A stretch of 64,000 bases of DNA from Halobacillus sp. Nhm2S1 (GTDB taxonomy: Bacteria; Bacillota; Bacilli; Bacillales; Halobacillaceae): contig NZ_JAIEZV010000003.1 in the NCBI RefSeq assembly GCF_019599545.1, positions 124,001-188,000 on the forward strand, in the 5' to 3' direction. Every line of letters starts with the position of its first letter. Positions within the stretch are counted from its first letter, which is position 1. The position numbers were made by a program, and so were the translations under genes. The notes below the pieces were generated by a model. It was not told where the DNA came from and made no database searches. It saw only the letters and a list, made by a program, of their open reading frames with translations. This document shows, piece by piece, positions 50,258 to 59,616 of the stretch.

Positions 50258-50759
50258 CGGTCAACACACTATAGAGCAGGGAATCGCGACGCCCCTCTTT
50301 CATTTTCAAGTGCCCTCGCAAACGCCCTTCCATCTCCATGCCGCACTTCTCCAACACCCTGATCGAACCTTTGTTTTCAGGATGACAAGTCGCCTGGATC
50401 CGCTTTAGCTGGAAAGTTCGGAATCCGTCGCCAATCAACTTCTTCGCTACTTCTGTCCCCATGCCCCGGCCCCATTCGTCGGGATGTAGGATGTAAGCTA
50501 TTTCGCCGACTTGATGATAGGTATCCAAAATCGTCAATTCCGCAACACCTACGAGCTCTTCATCCACCTCACGTAAAATGGCCCACGCATGTTTTTGGGG
50601 TTCGGGCTGCCTGATTTCATGGACCAAGTGCTGGACATAGTCCTGTGTATCCTTTTCAGAGTTCGGTCCCCACGGCTGATATTGGGAGACCTCCGGTTTT
50701 GATGCATAGGTATGGATCTTTTTCCAGTCTTCTTGTTTCAGCTCACGGAACAACAACAT
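50250..50759 (-). CDS. GNAT N-acetyltransferase, RimJ/RimL-like
   Basis: The 169-residue protein (LLFRELKQEDWKKIHTYASK, HPDEWGRGMGTEVAKKLIGD, KRIQATCHPENKGSIRVLEKCG) is a RimJ/RimL-type acetyltransferase. The ATG at 50759 follows GGGGAGGAG and overlaps the upstream Nudix gene by 17 bp. Substrate unknown. Confidence 0.85.
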   Translation of the reverse strand: MLLFRELKQEDWKKIHTYASKPEVSQYQPWGPNSEKDTQDYVQHLVHEIRQPEPQKHAWAILREVDEELVGVAELTILDTYHQVGEIAYILHPDEWGRGMGTEVAKKLIGDGFRTFQLKRIQATCHPENKGSIRVLEKCGMEMEGRLRGHLKMKEGRRDSLLYSVLTDG

Positions 50760-51243
50760 GCCATCTCTCCTCCCCTTTGACGTATTCAACGATTTTTCCA
50801 TGATCTACTGTAAAATGGTGATGAACTTCTTGATTCTCATTCAATACTGTATGTAAATAATAAGGGATCATCGGACTAATCCCATGATTGTCTCCTGAAA
50901 GGATCCAGGACACTTTTTTCCAACTTAAAATGCCTTCATCGATTTCGACAGGCACAGGATAGAGGTCATCATCATGGACCGTCACGATAAACGCCTCCAT
51001 TCCGCCTGATCTCTCCCCATCTATTGCCCAGGAAATGGTCCCTTTATATTCGAATAGATGTTCTTCAAGGAACAGATTTGTTTCTTCTGCCACTTCACGC
51101 TGCACACAGGAAAGGGGCGTCTCTCCATCCTCTATTTTTCCTCCTACACCGTTCCACATCCCCTGAACGGGAGGCGAGTTTCTATTCAACAGCAGCAATT
51201 CATCTTCACGCTTGATGAAACATATGGTATATCCGACTTCCAA
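50743..51243 (-). CDS. Nudix hydrolase, MutT/MTH1-like
   Basis: The 166-residue enzyme has NRNSPPVQGMWNGVGGKIED and REVAEETNLFL, the 8-oxo-dGTPase-like Nudix layout with WNGVGGK as in YjhB-type and MTH1-type proteins. It lies between a VOC gene and a GNAT gene with overlaps. Nucleotide-pool cleaning is a plausible role. Confidence 0.83.
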   Translation of the reverse strand: MEVGYTICFIKREDELLLLNRNSPPVQGMWNGVGGKIEDGETPLSCVQREVAEETNLFLEEHLFEYKGTISWAIDGERSGGMEAFIVTVHDDDLYPVPVEIDEGILSWKKVSWILSGDNHGISPMIPYYLHTVLNENQEVHHHFTVDHGKIVEYVKGEERWHVVVP

Positions 51244-51255
51244 ACCTTCCCCTCC

Positions 51256-51645
51256 TCAACGATACGGCTTGAACCGGTCTTCCTCATAAAGCCCCGGTAA
51301 ATAAGCTTCTAATAGATTTCCATCCAAATCTCTGAATTTGAAATGGCCTTTACTGCCACCCTCTAAGACCACGACACCACGATCCTGCAGGGCTGTTTTG
51401 CAATCTTCTACGTTGCCTGGAGAAATGCTGAATACAGGATGTGTTCCTTCCAGGTTGTCAGGAAGTTCTATATGCGGAGGCTTTTCAATTAGGCAAACAG
51501 GTACCCCCCCATCATGCTCCAGAACAACGGTCTTTCCGTGATCTTTCAAAACACGTAAACCAAGGATGTCCTCGTACCATTCCACAGCCTTTTTGATTTC
51601 TTTTACTCTCACATTGATTTGATAGACTCCTGTAAAAAAGCTCAC
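51256..51645 (-). CDS. VOC-family protein
   Basis: The 129-residue product (YQINVRVKEIKKAVEWYEDILG, HFKFRDLDGNLLEAYLPGLY) is a glyoxalase-like VOC protein with the metal Glu retained in NLLEAY. The GTG at 51645 overlaps the lipoprotein stop as GTGA, which fixes the start; the longer frame is spurious. Confidence 0.82.
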   Translation of the reverse strand: MSFFTGVYQINVRVKEIKKAVEWYEDILGLRVLKDHGKTVVLEHDGGVPVCLIEKPPHIELPDNLEGTHPVFSISPGNVEDCKTALQDRGVVVLEGGSKGHFKFRDLDGNLLEAYLPGLYEEDRFKPYR

Positions 51646-52016
51646 GGTCTGCCCTTCCTCTCCACAATGACCCTTTTTAAATTTCCACGATCCCGTTCCT
51701 TTAACCTGTAAAGGATATGGGTATTCTTTTGGTTCATGATGAATCCTGACTCCAACCATAATAAATAAGACTCTTTCCCTAATGTAAAAGAAAACTCAGG
51801 ATGCGGAAGGTCAACAGCCCCGGTTTCCTTGCCTGCACCCCAGATTCCCGCTTGAAATTTGCGAATATCTACTTTATCAGAGATGACGAATGCTTCGCCT
51901 TGTTTCTCTTCTTCAAAACTTTCCATCTCATGAATGGTCACTTCCCCAGGCATGCGTGCAGAAAGTGGGGAACATGAGGTTAGGAAAACAGCGAGAAACA
52001 GAAAAAATGATCTCAC
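51642..52016 (-). CDS. Small lipoprotein
   Basis: The 124-residue precursor has a lipoprotein signal (FFLFLAVFLTSC, Cys15) and a beta-rich exported part (VISDKVDIRKFQAGIWGAGK, HPEFSFTLGKESYLLWLESG). The pattern recalls YhfM-like lipoproteins of Bacillus; I am not sure of a family. It is coupled to the following VOC gene. Confidence 0.7.
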   Translation of the reverse strand: MRSFFLFLAVFLTSCSPLSARMPGEVTIHEMESFEEEKQGEAFVISDKVDIRKFQAGIWGAGKETGAVDLPHPEFSFTLGKESYLLWLESGFIMNQKNTHILYRLKERDRGNLKRVIVERKGRP

Positions 52017-52094
52017 GACTTCCCTCCATTTGATAGGATTGATACTTTTTATCTTCTACATTTTGGCAATAAAATCCTTTATTCTATAAGAAAA

Positions 52095-52120
52095 AGCACA
52101 GTGCGACAAAGGACTGTGCT
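52095..52120 (-). terminator. Terminator of the AraC-family gene
   Basis: On the minus strand AGCACAGT pairs with ACTGTGCT, then TTTTTCTTA. Confidence 0.88.
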
Positions 52121-52128
52121 CTTCCTAC

Positions 52129-52992
52129 TTATTTGACTGGAATCCATATTTCCGAGTAATAATCTTCACTGTTCGGGTTCCCATCGTGATAGACTTCAAG
52201 TTCTGGACCACCGGCATTTTCATAGCCGCTCGATGGAAACCATTCCGAATAGATCTTCTTCCACGTTTCCTGCATAGCATGCGGCATGGCACCACGAACA
52301 CCGAAAACCGCCCACTTTGCTTTTGGAACATCTAAAGATTCCAGGCCCTCGACTTCTCCGCCTTCATGAGCGACCGCGATCCAATAATCGATATGGTTCG
52401 GTTTATCCTCATTCTTATCTTCACAGACACCAAGCAGACCTTTAACCGGACCATTGTTATGCTTCAACAACTTCAGGTCTGTGCCATCCCCATTCACTCT
52501 ATCCCACATCTCAGGAATCCCTTTCACATTCTCCTCTTCTCCAACACAACAAAACTGCTCCTTCACACCGACAACTTGAAACGCATTTTTTTCTACCACT
52601 TCATACTCCATCGGATCAGCTCCTTTTAAATTCACCTGAATGACGAGGCGGTTGTATGCGGTCATTTTCCCTCGGTAACTACGCGCTTCTCGTGGTGAGA
52701 TGCCATGCTGCTTCCGGAACGCCCGGGAAAAAGACTCGGGAGTTTCATAGCCATATGTGTAAGCGACATCGATGATTTTACACCCCCCTTTTCTCAATTC
52801 CTGCGCTGCGAGCGTCAATCTCCGCCTGCGCAAATATTCCACGACCGTCGTATCTGTAAGCAGGCTGAAAATGCGCTGGAAATGGAAGGGTGATGTATGA
52901 GCAGTCTGTGCGATTTCTTCCATAGAGATGTCTTCCAATAAGTGCTGCTCCATGAAGTCAATCGCTTTCTGCATCGACTGGATCCAAGTCAT
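52129..52992 (-). CDS. AraC-family regulator with GyrI-like effector domain
   Basis: The 287-residue protein has an N-terminal pair of helix-turn-helix motifs (SMEEIAQTAHTSPFHFQRIF and IIDVAYTYGYETPESFSRAFRKQHGISP) and a C-terminal GyrI-like ligand domain (YEVVEKNAFQVVGVKEQ, YYSEIWIPVK). This is the Rob/SoxS-BmrR-like layout that senses small hydrophobic molecules. Monocistronic with its own terminator. Target genes are not evident. Confidence 0.88.
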   Translation of the reverse strand: MTWIQSMQKAIDFMEQHLLEDISMEEIAQTAHTSPFHFQRIFSLLTDTTVVEYLRRRRLTLAAQELRKGGCKIIDVAYTYGYETPESFSRAFRKQHGISPREARSYRGKMTAYNRLVIQVNLKGADPMEYEVVEKNAFQVVGVKEQFCCVGEEENVKGIPEMWDRVNGDGTDLKLLKHNNGPVKGLLGVCEDKNEDKPNHIDYWIAVAHEGGEVEGLESLDVPKAKWAVFGVRGAMPHAMQETWKKIYSEWFPSSGYENAGGPELEVYHDGNPNSEDYYSEIWIPVK

Positions 52993-53204
52993 GGCGTCTC
53001 CTCCCTCCGTTTCATTCTATCCATACATTACCATGAAAACTTGACAGCGAGTGCTTCCTTGTGTCAGTTTTTTTCACCTAAGGTATTGGAAAAAAACGAA
53101 GATCAGGTTCATCTTCTTTATAAAGTTTAGTTGGATCCAGTGCGTTTTAAGTAAGTATTCTATAGTAGAATAAAAAGGAGTTTATTATAGAGGCGGTGTA
53201 TTTT

Positions 53205-53699
53205 ATGGATAAGTTCCCCGTTGTGAAACCATATTCTAATGAGCATCAAGCTCAAGTCGTGGATTTAATTCTTCAAATTCAACAGCAGGAATATAACATT
53301 CCGATCACAAAGGAAGAGCAGCCGGATTTGTTTGATATAGAAAATTTTTATCAAACGGGTCATGGAAACTTTTGGGTGGCTGTTTTTAACGATCAGGTTG
53401 TTGGTACCATTAGTCTATTAGATATAGGAAATAACCAAGTCGCATTAAGGAAAATGTTTGTAGATAAAGATTTCAGAGGAAAAAGATATAATACGGCACA
53501 TCTATTATTGGACCGTGCCATCACATGGATGAAGGAGAACTCCATAAAATCAGTGTTTCTTGGAACGACTCCACAATTTCTAACGGCCCATCGATTTTAC
53601 GAAAAGAATGGTTTTACGAGTATAAGTCCTGAGGAATTACCTGAGAATTTCCCTCTATTACAAGTTGACAAAAAGTTTTATCAGTATGCATTAAATTAA
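53205..53699 (+). CDS. GNAT N-acetyltransferase
   Basis: The 164-residue protein has a GNAT fold with the acetyl-CoA region LRKMFVDKDFRGKRYNTAHLLLDRA and LTAHRFYEKNGFTSISPEELP. The ATG at 53205 follows AGGCGGTG; an upstream GTG is in the site. The gene is more A+T-rich than its neighbours, a hint of later acquisition. Substrate unknown. Confidence 0.8.
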   Translation: MDKFPVVKPYSNEHQAQVVDLILQIQQQEYNIPITKEEQPDLFDIENFYQTGHGNFWVAVFNDQVVGTISLLDIGNNQVALRKMFVDKDFRGKRYNTAHLLLDRAITWMKENSIKSVFLGTTPQFLTAHRFYEKNGFTSISPEELPENFPLLQVDKKFYQYALN

Positions 53700-53885
53700 T
53701 CCGAAATACAGTGACTCAAACATCAAAATAAGGATGCTTTTCCTCTCCTAACAGGGAACGCTCCGACTATCACAAGCAAGCCATGAAGCCTCACCATGTG
53801 CTTGGGATTGATGTAAAAATGTGGTTATCAAAGATGAAAATAAGGGTACTACACCTTATGTAAATCTACTTTAGGAGGGTGAAAG

Positions 53886-54455
53886 ATGACTGCAAAGAAA
53901 GTGTTGATCGTCACCGGAGATGCTGTCGAGGCTTTAGAAGTGTACTATCCTTATTTCCGCTGCTTGGAAGAAGGTTTTGATGTCGATATTGCCGCACCTC
54001 ACCAGAAGAAATTAAATACGGTTATCCACGATTTTGAAGACTGGGAAACGTACACCGAGAAAAAAGGATACATGATTGACTCAAACATGACTTTCGAACA
54101 AGTCGACCCGAATGATTATGATGCGCTGATCATTCCTGGAGGACGCGCTCCTGAACATATTCGCATGCACGATGATCTTCCGGGAATCGTCAGCCATTTC
54201 TTCATAGCCGAAAAACCGATTGCCGTCATGTGCCATGGCAGCCTTGTTTTGACGACAATCGCTGATGTTGTTGAAGGACGTAAGATGACCGCCTATCACG
54301 CATGTCGACCTGAAGTAGAGAGTATCGGTGCCGAATACATGGATGAAATGAGTTATGTCGATGACAACCTCATTTCCGGACACGCATGGCCAGACCTGCC
54401 TTCGATTATGAAAGAGTTCGTGAAGCAGGTTAAAGGATCAACCGTCAACTCATAA
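53886..54455 (+). CDS. DJ-1/PfpI-family protein
   Basis: The 189-residue protein has the nucleophile elbow Cys116-His117 (AVMCHGSL) with Glu15 (DAVEALEVYYPY) near it, typical of DJ-1/PfpI. Members act as glyoxalase III-like or deglycase enzymes, or as peptidases. AGGAGGG precedes the ATG. Convergent with the LysR gene. Confidence 0.85.
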   Translation: MTAKKVLIVTGDAVEALEVYYPYFRCLEEGFDVDIAAPHQKKLNTVIHDFEDWETYTEKKGYMIDSNMTFEQVDPNDYDALIIPGGRAPEHIRMHDDLPGIVSHFFIAEKPIAVMCHGSLVLTTIADVVEGRKMTAYHACRPEVESIGAEYMDEMSYVDDNLISGHAWPDLPSIMKEFVKQVKGSTVNS

Positions 54456-54464
54456 AACAACGCA

Positions 54465-54510
54465 AAGACCGTGTCTTCTCTAGCATGAGGAGGACACGGT
54501 CTTATTTTTT
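54465..54510. terminator. Bidirectional terminator
   Basis: AAGACCGTGTC and GACACGGTCTT form an 11-bp stem followed by ATTTTTT on the plus strand; it reaches the end of the LysR gene. Confidence 0.88.
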
Positions 54511-55368
54511 CCATTGTTGGATCATAGTCTTGATCGTCGGCTCATCACGCTGGTCAATCCGGTAAGCAGCGTAAAGAGCATTTTCTACAGATACTTCAGG
54601 AAAGAGAATCTGTACCTTCCCTTCTTTTACCGCTTCTTCAATCAAGTACAACGGCAGCACACTGATCCCCATCCCTTTTTCAATCGCCTTCAGAATCGAC
54701 TGGAGGTTGGGAATGATATGTTTCGCTTTAATATCCGGCCGTTTGTTGAAATGTTCACGCCAATATCGCCGAATGATTGGAAGATCCAGTCCATAACTCA
54801 GCCAGGCCTGTTCGTGCAGCCAGGATTCGATGTCACTCCATTCTTCCTCCACCTTCATATTTTTCGGTGCCACGACAACGAATGTCTCCAGTTCCAATGG
54901 AGTGTATTCAATTCCTGTAACAGTCTGTTTCTGCGGTGTCATGATTAGATCAACTTCTTCGTTAATCAGCTGGTTCAAGAGCGTAGGCGCCGTACCAAAA
55001 TGGACAAGGTAGCGGATATCCAGGGACCTGATTCTCTCCAGAACTCTCCCTGTAAAAAACTCTACCGGTGAACCCAGCTTGAGGAGCGGCATCTCGGACG
55101 GATGATTAGATGTCTGTTTAATTTCCTGTGTGGTGCTTTCCAGATTCTCAATGAGTGGCACGAGTTTCGTGTACAATTCCTTTCCTCGATCCGTCGGAAC
55201 CATTTTTCTTGGTGCCCTAGTAAAGAGAGGTTCTCCGACTTCTGACTCCAGTGCGGCTAAATGCTGACTCATCGCCGGTTGGGTCATGAAGCGCGCTTTG
55301 GCAGCCGCGGACACGGAACCGTGCTTGTAAATACTGATGAAACTGCGATACCATTCAAAATCAATCAT
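54502..55368 (-). CDS. LysR-family regulator
   Basis: The 288-residue protein has the LysR helix-turn-helix (FISIYKHGSVSAAAKARFMT, MSQHLAALESEVGEPLF) and a periplasmic-binding-like effector domain. It is encoded 15 bp after the ABM-domain gene and about 360 bp after the DJ-1-like gene, same strand, so it may regulate them. Inducer unknown. Confidence 0.88.
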   Translation of the reverse strand: MIDFEWYRSFISIYKHGSVSAAAKARFMTQPAMSQHLAALESEVGEPLFTRAPRKMVPTDRGKELYTKLVPLIENLESTTQEIKQTSNHPSEMPLLKLGSPVEFFTGRVLERIRSLDIRYLVHFGTAPTLLNQLINEEVDLIMTPQKQTVTGIEYTPLELETFVVVAPKNMKVEEEWSDIESWLHEQAWLSYGLDLPIIRRYWREHFNKRPDIKAKHIIPNLQSILKAIEKGMGISVLPLYLIEEAVKEGKVQILFPEVSVENALYAAYRIDQRDEPTIKTMIQQWKK

Positions 55369-55383
55369 GGATTCAGATACCTC

Positions 55384-55665
55384 TTACACTTTTTGAAGTT
55401 TATGAACGGCCCGTGAGTCGGTCAAGTCAGCTGTCGCCTTTCGATAGGCTTGATAATGATCCGATTCGATGTGTGCCTTCAAGGCTGTTTCATCTTTCCA
55501 CGTTTCATAAAAAACAAAGGTGCCTTCATCATCCAACGATCGATGAAGAGTATATTCCATACAACCCTCTTCTGATTGTGATGGTTCAACAGCTTTTTTC
55601 ATTTCCTCAAAAAGCGCTTGTTCCTGACCTTGTTTTGCTTTAATTATTGCATTGATTGTAATCAT
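55384..55665 (-). CDS. Antibiotic biosynthesis monooxygenase (ABM) domain protein
   Basis: The 93-residue protein (MITINAIIKAKQGQEQALFE, EEGCMEYTLHRSLDDEGTFV, FYETWKDETALKAHIESDHY) is a ferredoxin-fold ABM enzyme of YgiN/quinol-monooxygenase size. It lies 61 bp after a DJ-1 family gene and before a LysR gene. The typical role is quinone or electrophile oxidation. AGGAGA precedes the ATG. Confidence 0.85.
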   Translation of the reverse strand: MITINAIIKAKQGQEQALFEEMKKAVEPSQSEEGCMEYTLHRSLDDEGTFVFYETWKDETALKAHIESDHYQAYRKATADLTDSRAVHKLQKV

Positions 55666-55726
55666 TACTCTTCTCCTTTAGCACGAAAGAACCTGCAAGT
55701 TAAACTCACAGGCTCCCCGTATTCTT

Positions 55727-56395
55727 TTAACTTTCAAGCTTGTTGATGACTTCTTTTGCAACGCTGATCGTTGACTGAGGGTTCTGGCCTGTAATCAGGT
55801 GGCCGGATACTTGCACGTGGTCTGCCCAGTTATCTTCACCTACGAAGCCTGCACCCAACTCACGCAAACGTGTTTCCAACAAGAAAGGCATATACGCATC
55901 CAATGTCGTTGCACGCTCCTCTTCATCCGTGAACGCCGTAACCGTTTGGCCTTTTACGATCGGAGAACCATCGGATAGCGTCACACCGACAAGACCTGCC
56001 GGACCATGACAAACCGCCGCCACCACTTTGTCCGCTTCATAAAGATCACGGATGGTTTCATGCAGTTTCTTGTTATCCGGTAGATCGAACATCGTCCCAT
56101 GACCACCAGGCAAGAAGATCGCATCAAACTTGGAAACGTCTTTCACGTCATCGATTTTCACGGTATCTTCCAAATACTTCGCCGTATCGAGAATTTCCTG
56201 GGGCGTTTCGCCACCTTCCAGGCTACGATCATCCACCGGTGCTTTTCCACCTTTCGGGCTTGCGACAGTAATATCATACCCTTTATTCGCAAATTCTACG
56301 TAAGCTTCCCCAAATTCAGAAAGCCAAAGACCCGTGTCCAACTCCTCATTCATTTTATCCGCCGTCGTAACGACCATCAGTATATGTTTACTCAT
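55727..56395 (-). CDS. DJ-1/PfpI-type 1 glutamine amidotransferase (Hsp31-like)
   Basis: The 222-residue protein has Cys129-His in AAVCHGPAGL, with Glu27 in TGLWLSEFGEAY, as in Hsp31/YDR533C-like glyoxalase III enzymes that convert methylglyoxal to lactate. The ATG at 56395 has AGGAGG at 10 bp, whereas the first ATG at 56404 is too close. First gene of a group with ABM and LysR genes. Confidence 0.87.
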   Translation of the reverse strand: MSKHILMVVTTADKMNEELDTGLWLSEFGEAYVEFANKGYDITVASPKGGKAPVDDRSLEGGETPQEILDTAKYLEDTVKIDDVKDVSKFDAIFLPGGHGTMFDLPDNKKLHETIRDLYEADKVVAAVCHGPAGLVGVTLSDGSPIVKGQTVTAFTDEEERATTLDAYMPFLLETRLRELGAGFVGEDNWADHVQVSGHLITGQNPQSTISVAKEVINKLES

Positions 56396-56521
56396 TTTGT
56401 TCATTCCTCCTGAGAAAGTGAATTTGTTTACGAGTCTAATTGTAGAGCGGCTTCAGGTATAATACAAATTAGTAAATATAGGGTTATGTATAAATATATT
56501 TATACTTTACTTTCATAAAAA

Positions 56522-56550
56522 AGAGGAGGCCTCAACGGTCAGCCTCCTCT
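56522..56550 (-). terminator. Terminator of the 114-residue gene
   Basis: AGAGGAGGC and GCCTCCTCT pair; on the minus strand TTTTTTATG follows. Confidence 0.88.
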
Positions 56551-56555
56551 ATCCT

Positions 56556-56900
56556 TTATACCAATTGACGCTCATAGACAAGCTCTTCCGTATTCAAATC
56601 AATCGCATCCACTTTCATATTCAACACTTCTTCGGTTTCATTGTTTTTCGAACCCCAAAGGCGGATAAAGTTATTAGAGTTCGTATCCACAAAATTGACC
56701 TGGACCGTTCTGACTTCCCCTTCTTCCACCTGCTGATCCTGGATCCAGCATTCTTTGAACTCCATGGTGGCCTGACTTAGTATGTAGTCTTCCATCATTT
56801 TTTTAAGTTCTGGGAAAGCGAGTCCGTCATTTTCTACACAGACACGGTTAAAGTCGCTGTAATCTGTGATGTGAAAGGTTTGTTTGGTTTCGTTGGGCAT
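56556..56900 (-). CDS. Hypothetical protein, 114 residues
   Basis: A soluble protein (FHITDYSDFNRVCVENDGL, ATMEFKECWIQDQQVEEGEV, NFIRLWGSKNNETEEVLNM) with mixed alpha/beta character and an acidic bias. Ribosome site AGGAGG and its own terminator show that it is expressed. Family not recognised. Confidence 0.6.
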   Translation of the reverse strand: MPNETKQTFHITDYSDFNRVCVENDGLAFPELKKMMEDYILSQATMEFKECWIQDQQVEEGEVRTVQVNFVDTNSNNFIRLWGSKNNETEEVLNMKVDAIDLNTEELVYERQLV

Positions 56901-57090
56901 TGTGATTCCTCCTGAGTAGGTTTTATAAAAATCATTTTCCCTAATAGGAAAAGGCAGAAACCTACGATACGACTTCCCGTATCACTCAAGTTAAGAACAT
57001 ATCTCTTGAGAAAGAATAGGAAGGAATTCTTTGTAAGACACCCTGGTTAGGAGATCACTCATCCATTTCTAATTCGGTGGAACCGACTCT

Positions 57091-57744
57091 TTAACGAATA
57101 ATCAAGTCCTTAATGGTTAAATCCAACAGGTCCATAACACCCTGAACTCCACGAGAATATTCCTCCCATGTTTCAGGTGGAAACCCACTTTCAAAATTCC
57201 CCTCTAATACGGAGACGGCAACATATATATTTTCCAATTCTCTGTTCAAATCCATGAGTTTTACAATGGTTTCTGGGAGAAGCTTACTAGAATCTATTTC
57301 TTCCAGAAAGTTAAGCTTTTCTGCCAGCCTGCTTATTCTCCATTTGAACATGTCGCGTTCGAGCTGATTCCACTCGTGTCCTTTTTCGATCATTTGATGA
57401 TTGGTTTCCAAAGAAAATCGAATGTTTTTTAAATTTGATCTGATCAAAAGAAATTTCGGATAGAGCATGAGAAGCGCTTTATGTTCATTCACTTCATCTT
57501 CCTGTTGTTTATTATGTCTTTGGTAATTGAATGTGAGCAGAACACCTGCGAGAGTCATTAGTCCTCCAATGATTCCACCAATGTAACTCCCGTAGAAAGC
57601 GATCCAGGTTTCTTCATCACCGACAACTTTGAACCAACGGAACGTCATAAGTTGGTTGGTTAAAATAGGGAGAACCAAAATAATAACTCCAACTATTATC
57701 CATAATAATAATCTTACTTTGTTAGTATTCTTAAAAGTTATCAC
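57091..57744 (-). CDS. Two-TM hypothetical protein
   Basis: The 217-residue product has a first segment (VRLLLWIIVGVIILVLPIL), the common second one WIAFYGSYIGGIIGGLMTLA, then a cytosolic helical region (HNKQQEDEVNEHKALLMLYP, DLNRELENIYVAVSVLEGNF). The FYGSYIGGIIGG segment recurs in many small membrane proteins of unknown role, some in phages and defence islands. The gene is A+T-rich. Function unknown. Confidence 0.6.
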   Translation of the reverse strand: MITFKNTNKVRLLLWIIVGVIILVLPILTNQLMTFRWFKVVGDEETWIAFYGSYIGGIIGGLMTLAGVLLTFNYQRHNKQQEDEVNEHKALLMLYPKFLLIRSNLKNIRFSLETNHQMIEKGHEWNQLERDMFKWRISRLAEKLNFLEEIDSSKLLPETIVKLMDLNRELENIYVAVSVLEGNFESGFPPETWEEYSRGVQGVMDLLDLTIKDLIIR

Positions 57745-57977
57745 TTCCTTGTACCATATTCCAAGAAGTAATGAAGATCATAGGGTAAAACGGTCTACCT
57801 TAGAAAAATAGAAATAAAAGCCTGACCCACAAACTTAGTCAGAAAAAGATACTCCATCTCCACTAATTAGCGTATGTATCTAAATCATCCGCAGACCTCC
57901 CCCCTGCCCAAAGGTCTGGAGAAAAATTAAACACAAGTCACACAACCATTTGGAACCATCATGTCGAACAGGTTTGC

Positions 57978-58021
57978 AAAAAAAACCGCTATTCTATCTG
58001 AGACAAACGATAGAATAGCGG
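57978..58021 (-). terminator. Terminator of the BCCT transporter gene
   Basis: On the minus strand CCGCTATTCTATC and GATAGAATAGCGG form a perfect 13-bp stem followed by a T8 run. Confidence 0.93.
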
Positions 58022-58032
58022 CTTGGCTTCAT

Positions 58033-59616
58033 TTATGATGTTTTACGTTCTTTTTCCTCAACAGAGACAGGTACACTTCTTTCCGTAATCAGTCCTTGTT
58101 CCTTCGCCATCTGCTTCGCGACTTTCGGTGCCAGCCAGACAGGTGGAAGCAATAGAAGGGAAACTGGAACAGCGGTAACAACGATAAAGTTTTGCAGTGT
58201 TTGGATACTGCTTTCACCAATACCGAGTAGAGCTGCTGCGATCCCTCCAAACAACAGGGCCCAGAAGACGCGAAGGACACGCGGCGGATGGGTATCTCCT
58301 GTAATTGTAACAGCGACGGAATACGACATTGAATCGGCTGTGGTTGCGACGAAGATGATCGTAACAATTAAGAATCCAGCAGCCATGACCATGCCGAACG
58401 GTACTTGTTCCATAATCGCCATGACAGCGGCAGGCATGCCTGTTTCATTCAAGGCTGTAGAAACAGCACCCGGTGATTCCAGCTCGTAAAACAATCCAGA
58501 TCCTCCGACAACGGCAAACCAGAAGTTACTTACGATCGGAGCGAGGATCGCTACGGCAAGAATCAGCTCTCGAATTGTACGACCTCTGGAAATACGGCTG
58601 ATGAACATCGCCATCGCTGGGCCGAAACCGAGGAACCAGCCCCAGAAGAAGACGGTCCAATAACCGAGCCAGCCACTATCGCCTCTGTAAAGACTCATAC
58701 GCAGAAAGTTCTGAAGTTGAAAAGCTTCTGCGGCGATGAATGAATCGATGATAAACATAGTGGGTCCTAGAATGAGCATGCCGATCATCAGAACAACAGC
58801 AAATCCTACGTTCAGACGACTGAGCAGTTGAATCCCTTTATCCACACCTGAAGCTGCAGAAATGGCAGCGATGGTCACAAGGAAAATGATCACGAGTGAC
58901 TGAGTGAACAGGGTATCCGGGATATTGAATAAATAATTGAGAGCATAACCGACTTGTAAACCTAAGAAGCCGATCGGCCCAATGGTTCCTGCTGCTACAG
59001 CAATGACAGAAACAATATCCGCTGTAGCTCCGATAACACTTTTCTTATTGAAAATTTTCTCTCCTACCATCGGATACAAAATCGCCCGTGGTTTTAACGG
59101 ATACCCTTTATGATAATGCGCATACATCAGTACAATTGTAGCTACTGTTCCTAAACAAGCCCATGCGGTAAAGCCCCAGTGGAAAAAGCTTTGGGCTAAA
59201 CCAGGGACCACAGCCTGTGCACTTGTCATCCCCTCATCTGCAAAAAGCGGTGGTGTCGTTAAGAAATGATAGATTGGTTCTCCGGCTGCCCAAAAAACGC
59301 CCCCACTTGCTAGTAATGTACAAAGGATCATGGAAACCCAGCGGAACCAGCCGTTTTCCGGTGAATCTTTTTTTCCTAATTTCACTTTTCCATATTTCGA
59401 TAGGGCAAGCGCCACGCCTACTACAAATGTCGCAAGCAGCAGCAGTTGCCAAAAGGCACCAAAGAATGTAACAGAAAAGTTGAACGAGCTTGAAATCCAT
59501 TCTCCCATCAGATCTTTGTTTAAAAGAGACAATAGTAAAAATAAGACGAGAAAGCCTCCGCTGATCGTGAATGTGACCCAGTCAATTCTCGTTCTCCTAT
59601 TCGTTTTTTCGTTCAT
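58033..59616 (-). CDS. BCCT-family transporter
   Basis: The 527-residue protein has 12 membrane segments and the BCCT signature region with WTVFFWGWFLGFGPAMAMFI and SRGRTIREL. It is a sodium- or proton-coupled carrier of quaternary ammonium or betaine-like solutes; OpuD and BetP are relatives. In those proteins the TM8 box is WAWWISWAP, which binds the trimethylammonium; here it reads WGWFLGFGP, so the substrate may differ (dimethylsulfonio compounds or other solutes). AGGAGG precedes the ATG. Osmoprotectant uptake suits a halophile. Confidence 0.87.
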   Translation of the reverse strand: MNEKTNRRTRIDWVTFTISGGFLVLFLLLSLLNKDLMGEWISSSFNFSVTFFGAFWQLLLLATFVVGVALALSKYGKVKLGKKDSPENGWFRWVSMILCTLLASGGVFWAAGEPIYHFLTTPPLFADEGMTSAQAVVPGLAQSFFHWGFTAWACLGTVATIVLMYAHYHKGYPLKPRAILYPMVGEKIFNKKSVIGATADIVSVIAVAAGTIGPIGFLGLQVGYALNYLFNIPDTLFTQSLVIIFLVTIAAISAASGVDKGIQLLSRLNVGFAVVLMIGMLILGPTMFIIDSFIAAEAFQLQNFLRMSLYRGDSGWLGYWTVFFWGWFLGFGPAMAMFISRISRGRTIRELILAVAILAPIVSNFWFAVVGGSGLFYELESPGAVSTALNETGMPAAVMAIMEQVPFGMVMAAGFLIVTIIFVATTADSMSYSVAVTITGDTHPPRVLRVFWALLFGGIAAALLGIGESSIQTLQNFIVVTAVPVSLLLLPPVWLAPKVAKQMAKEQGLITERSVPVSVEEKERKTS

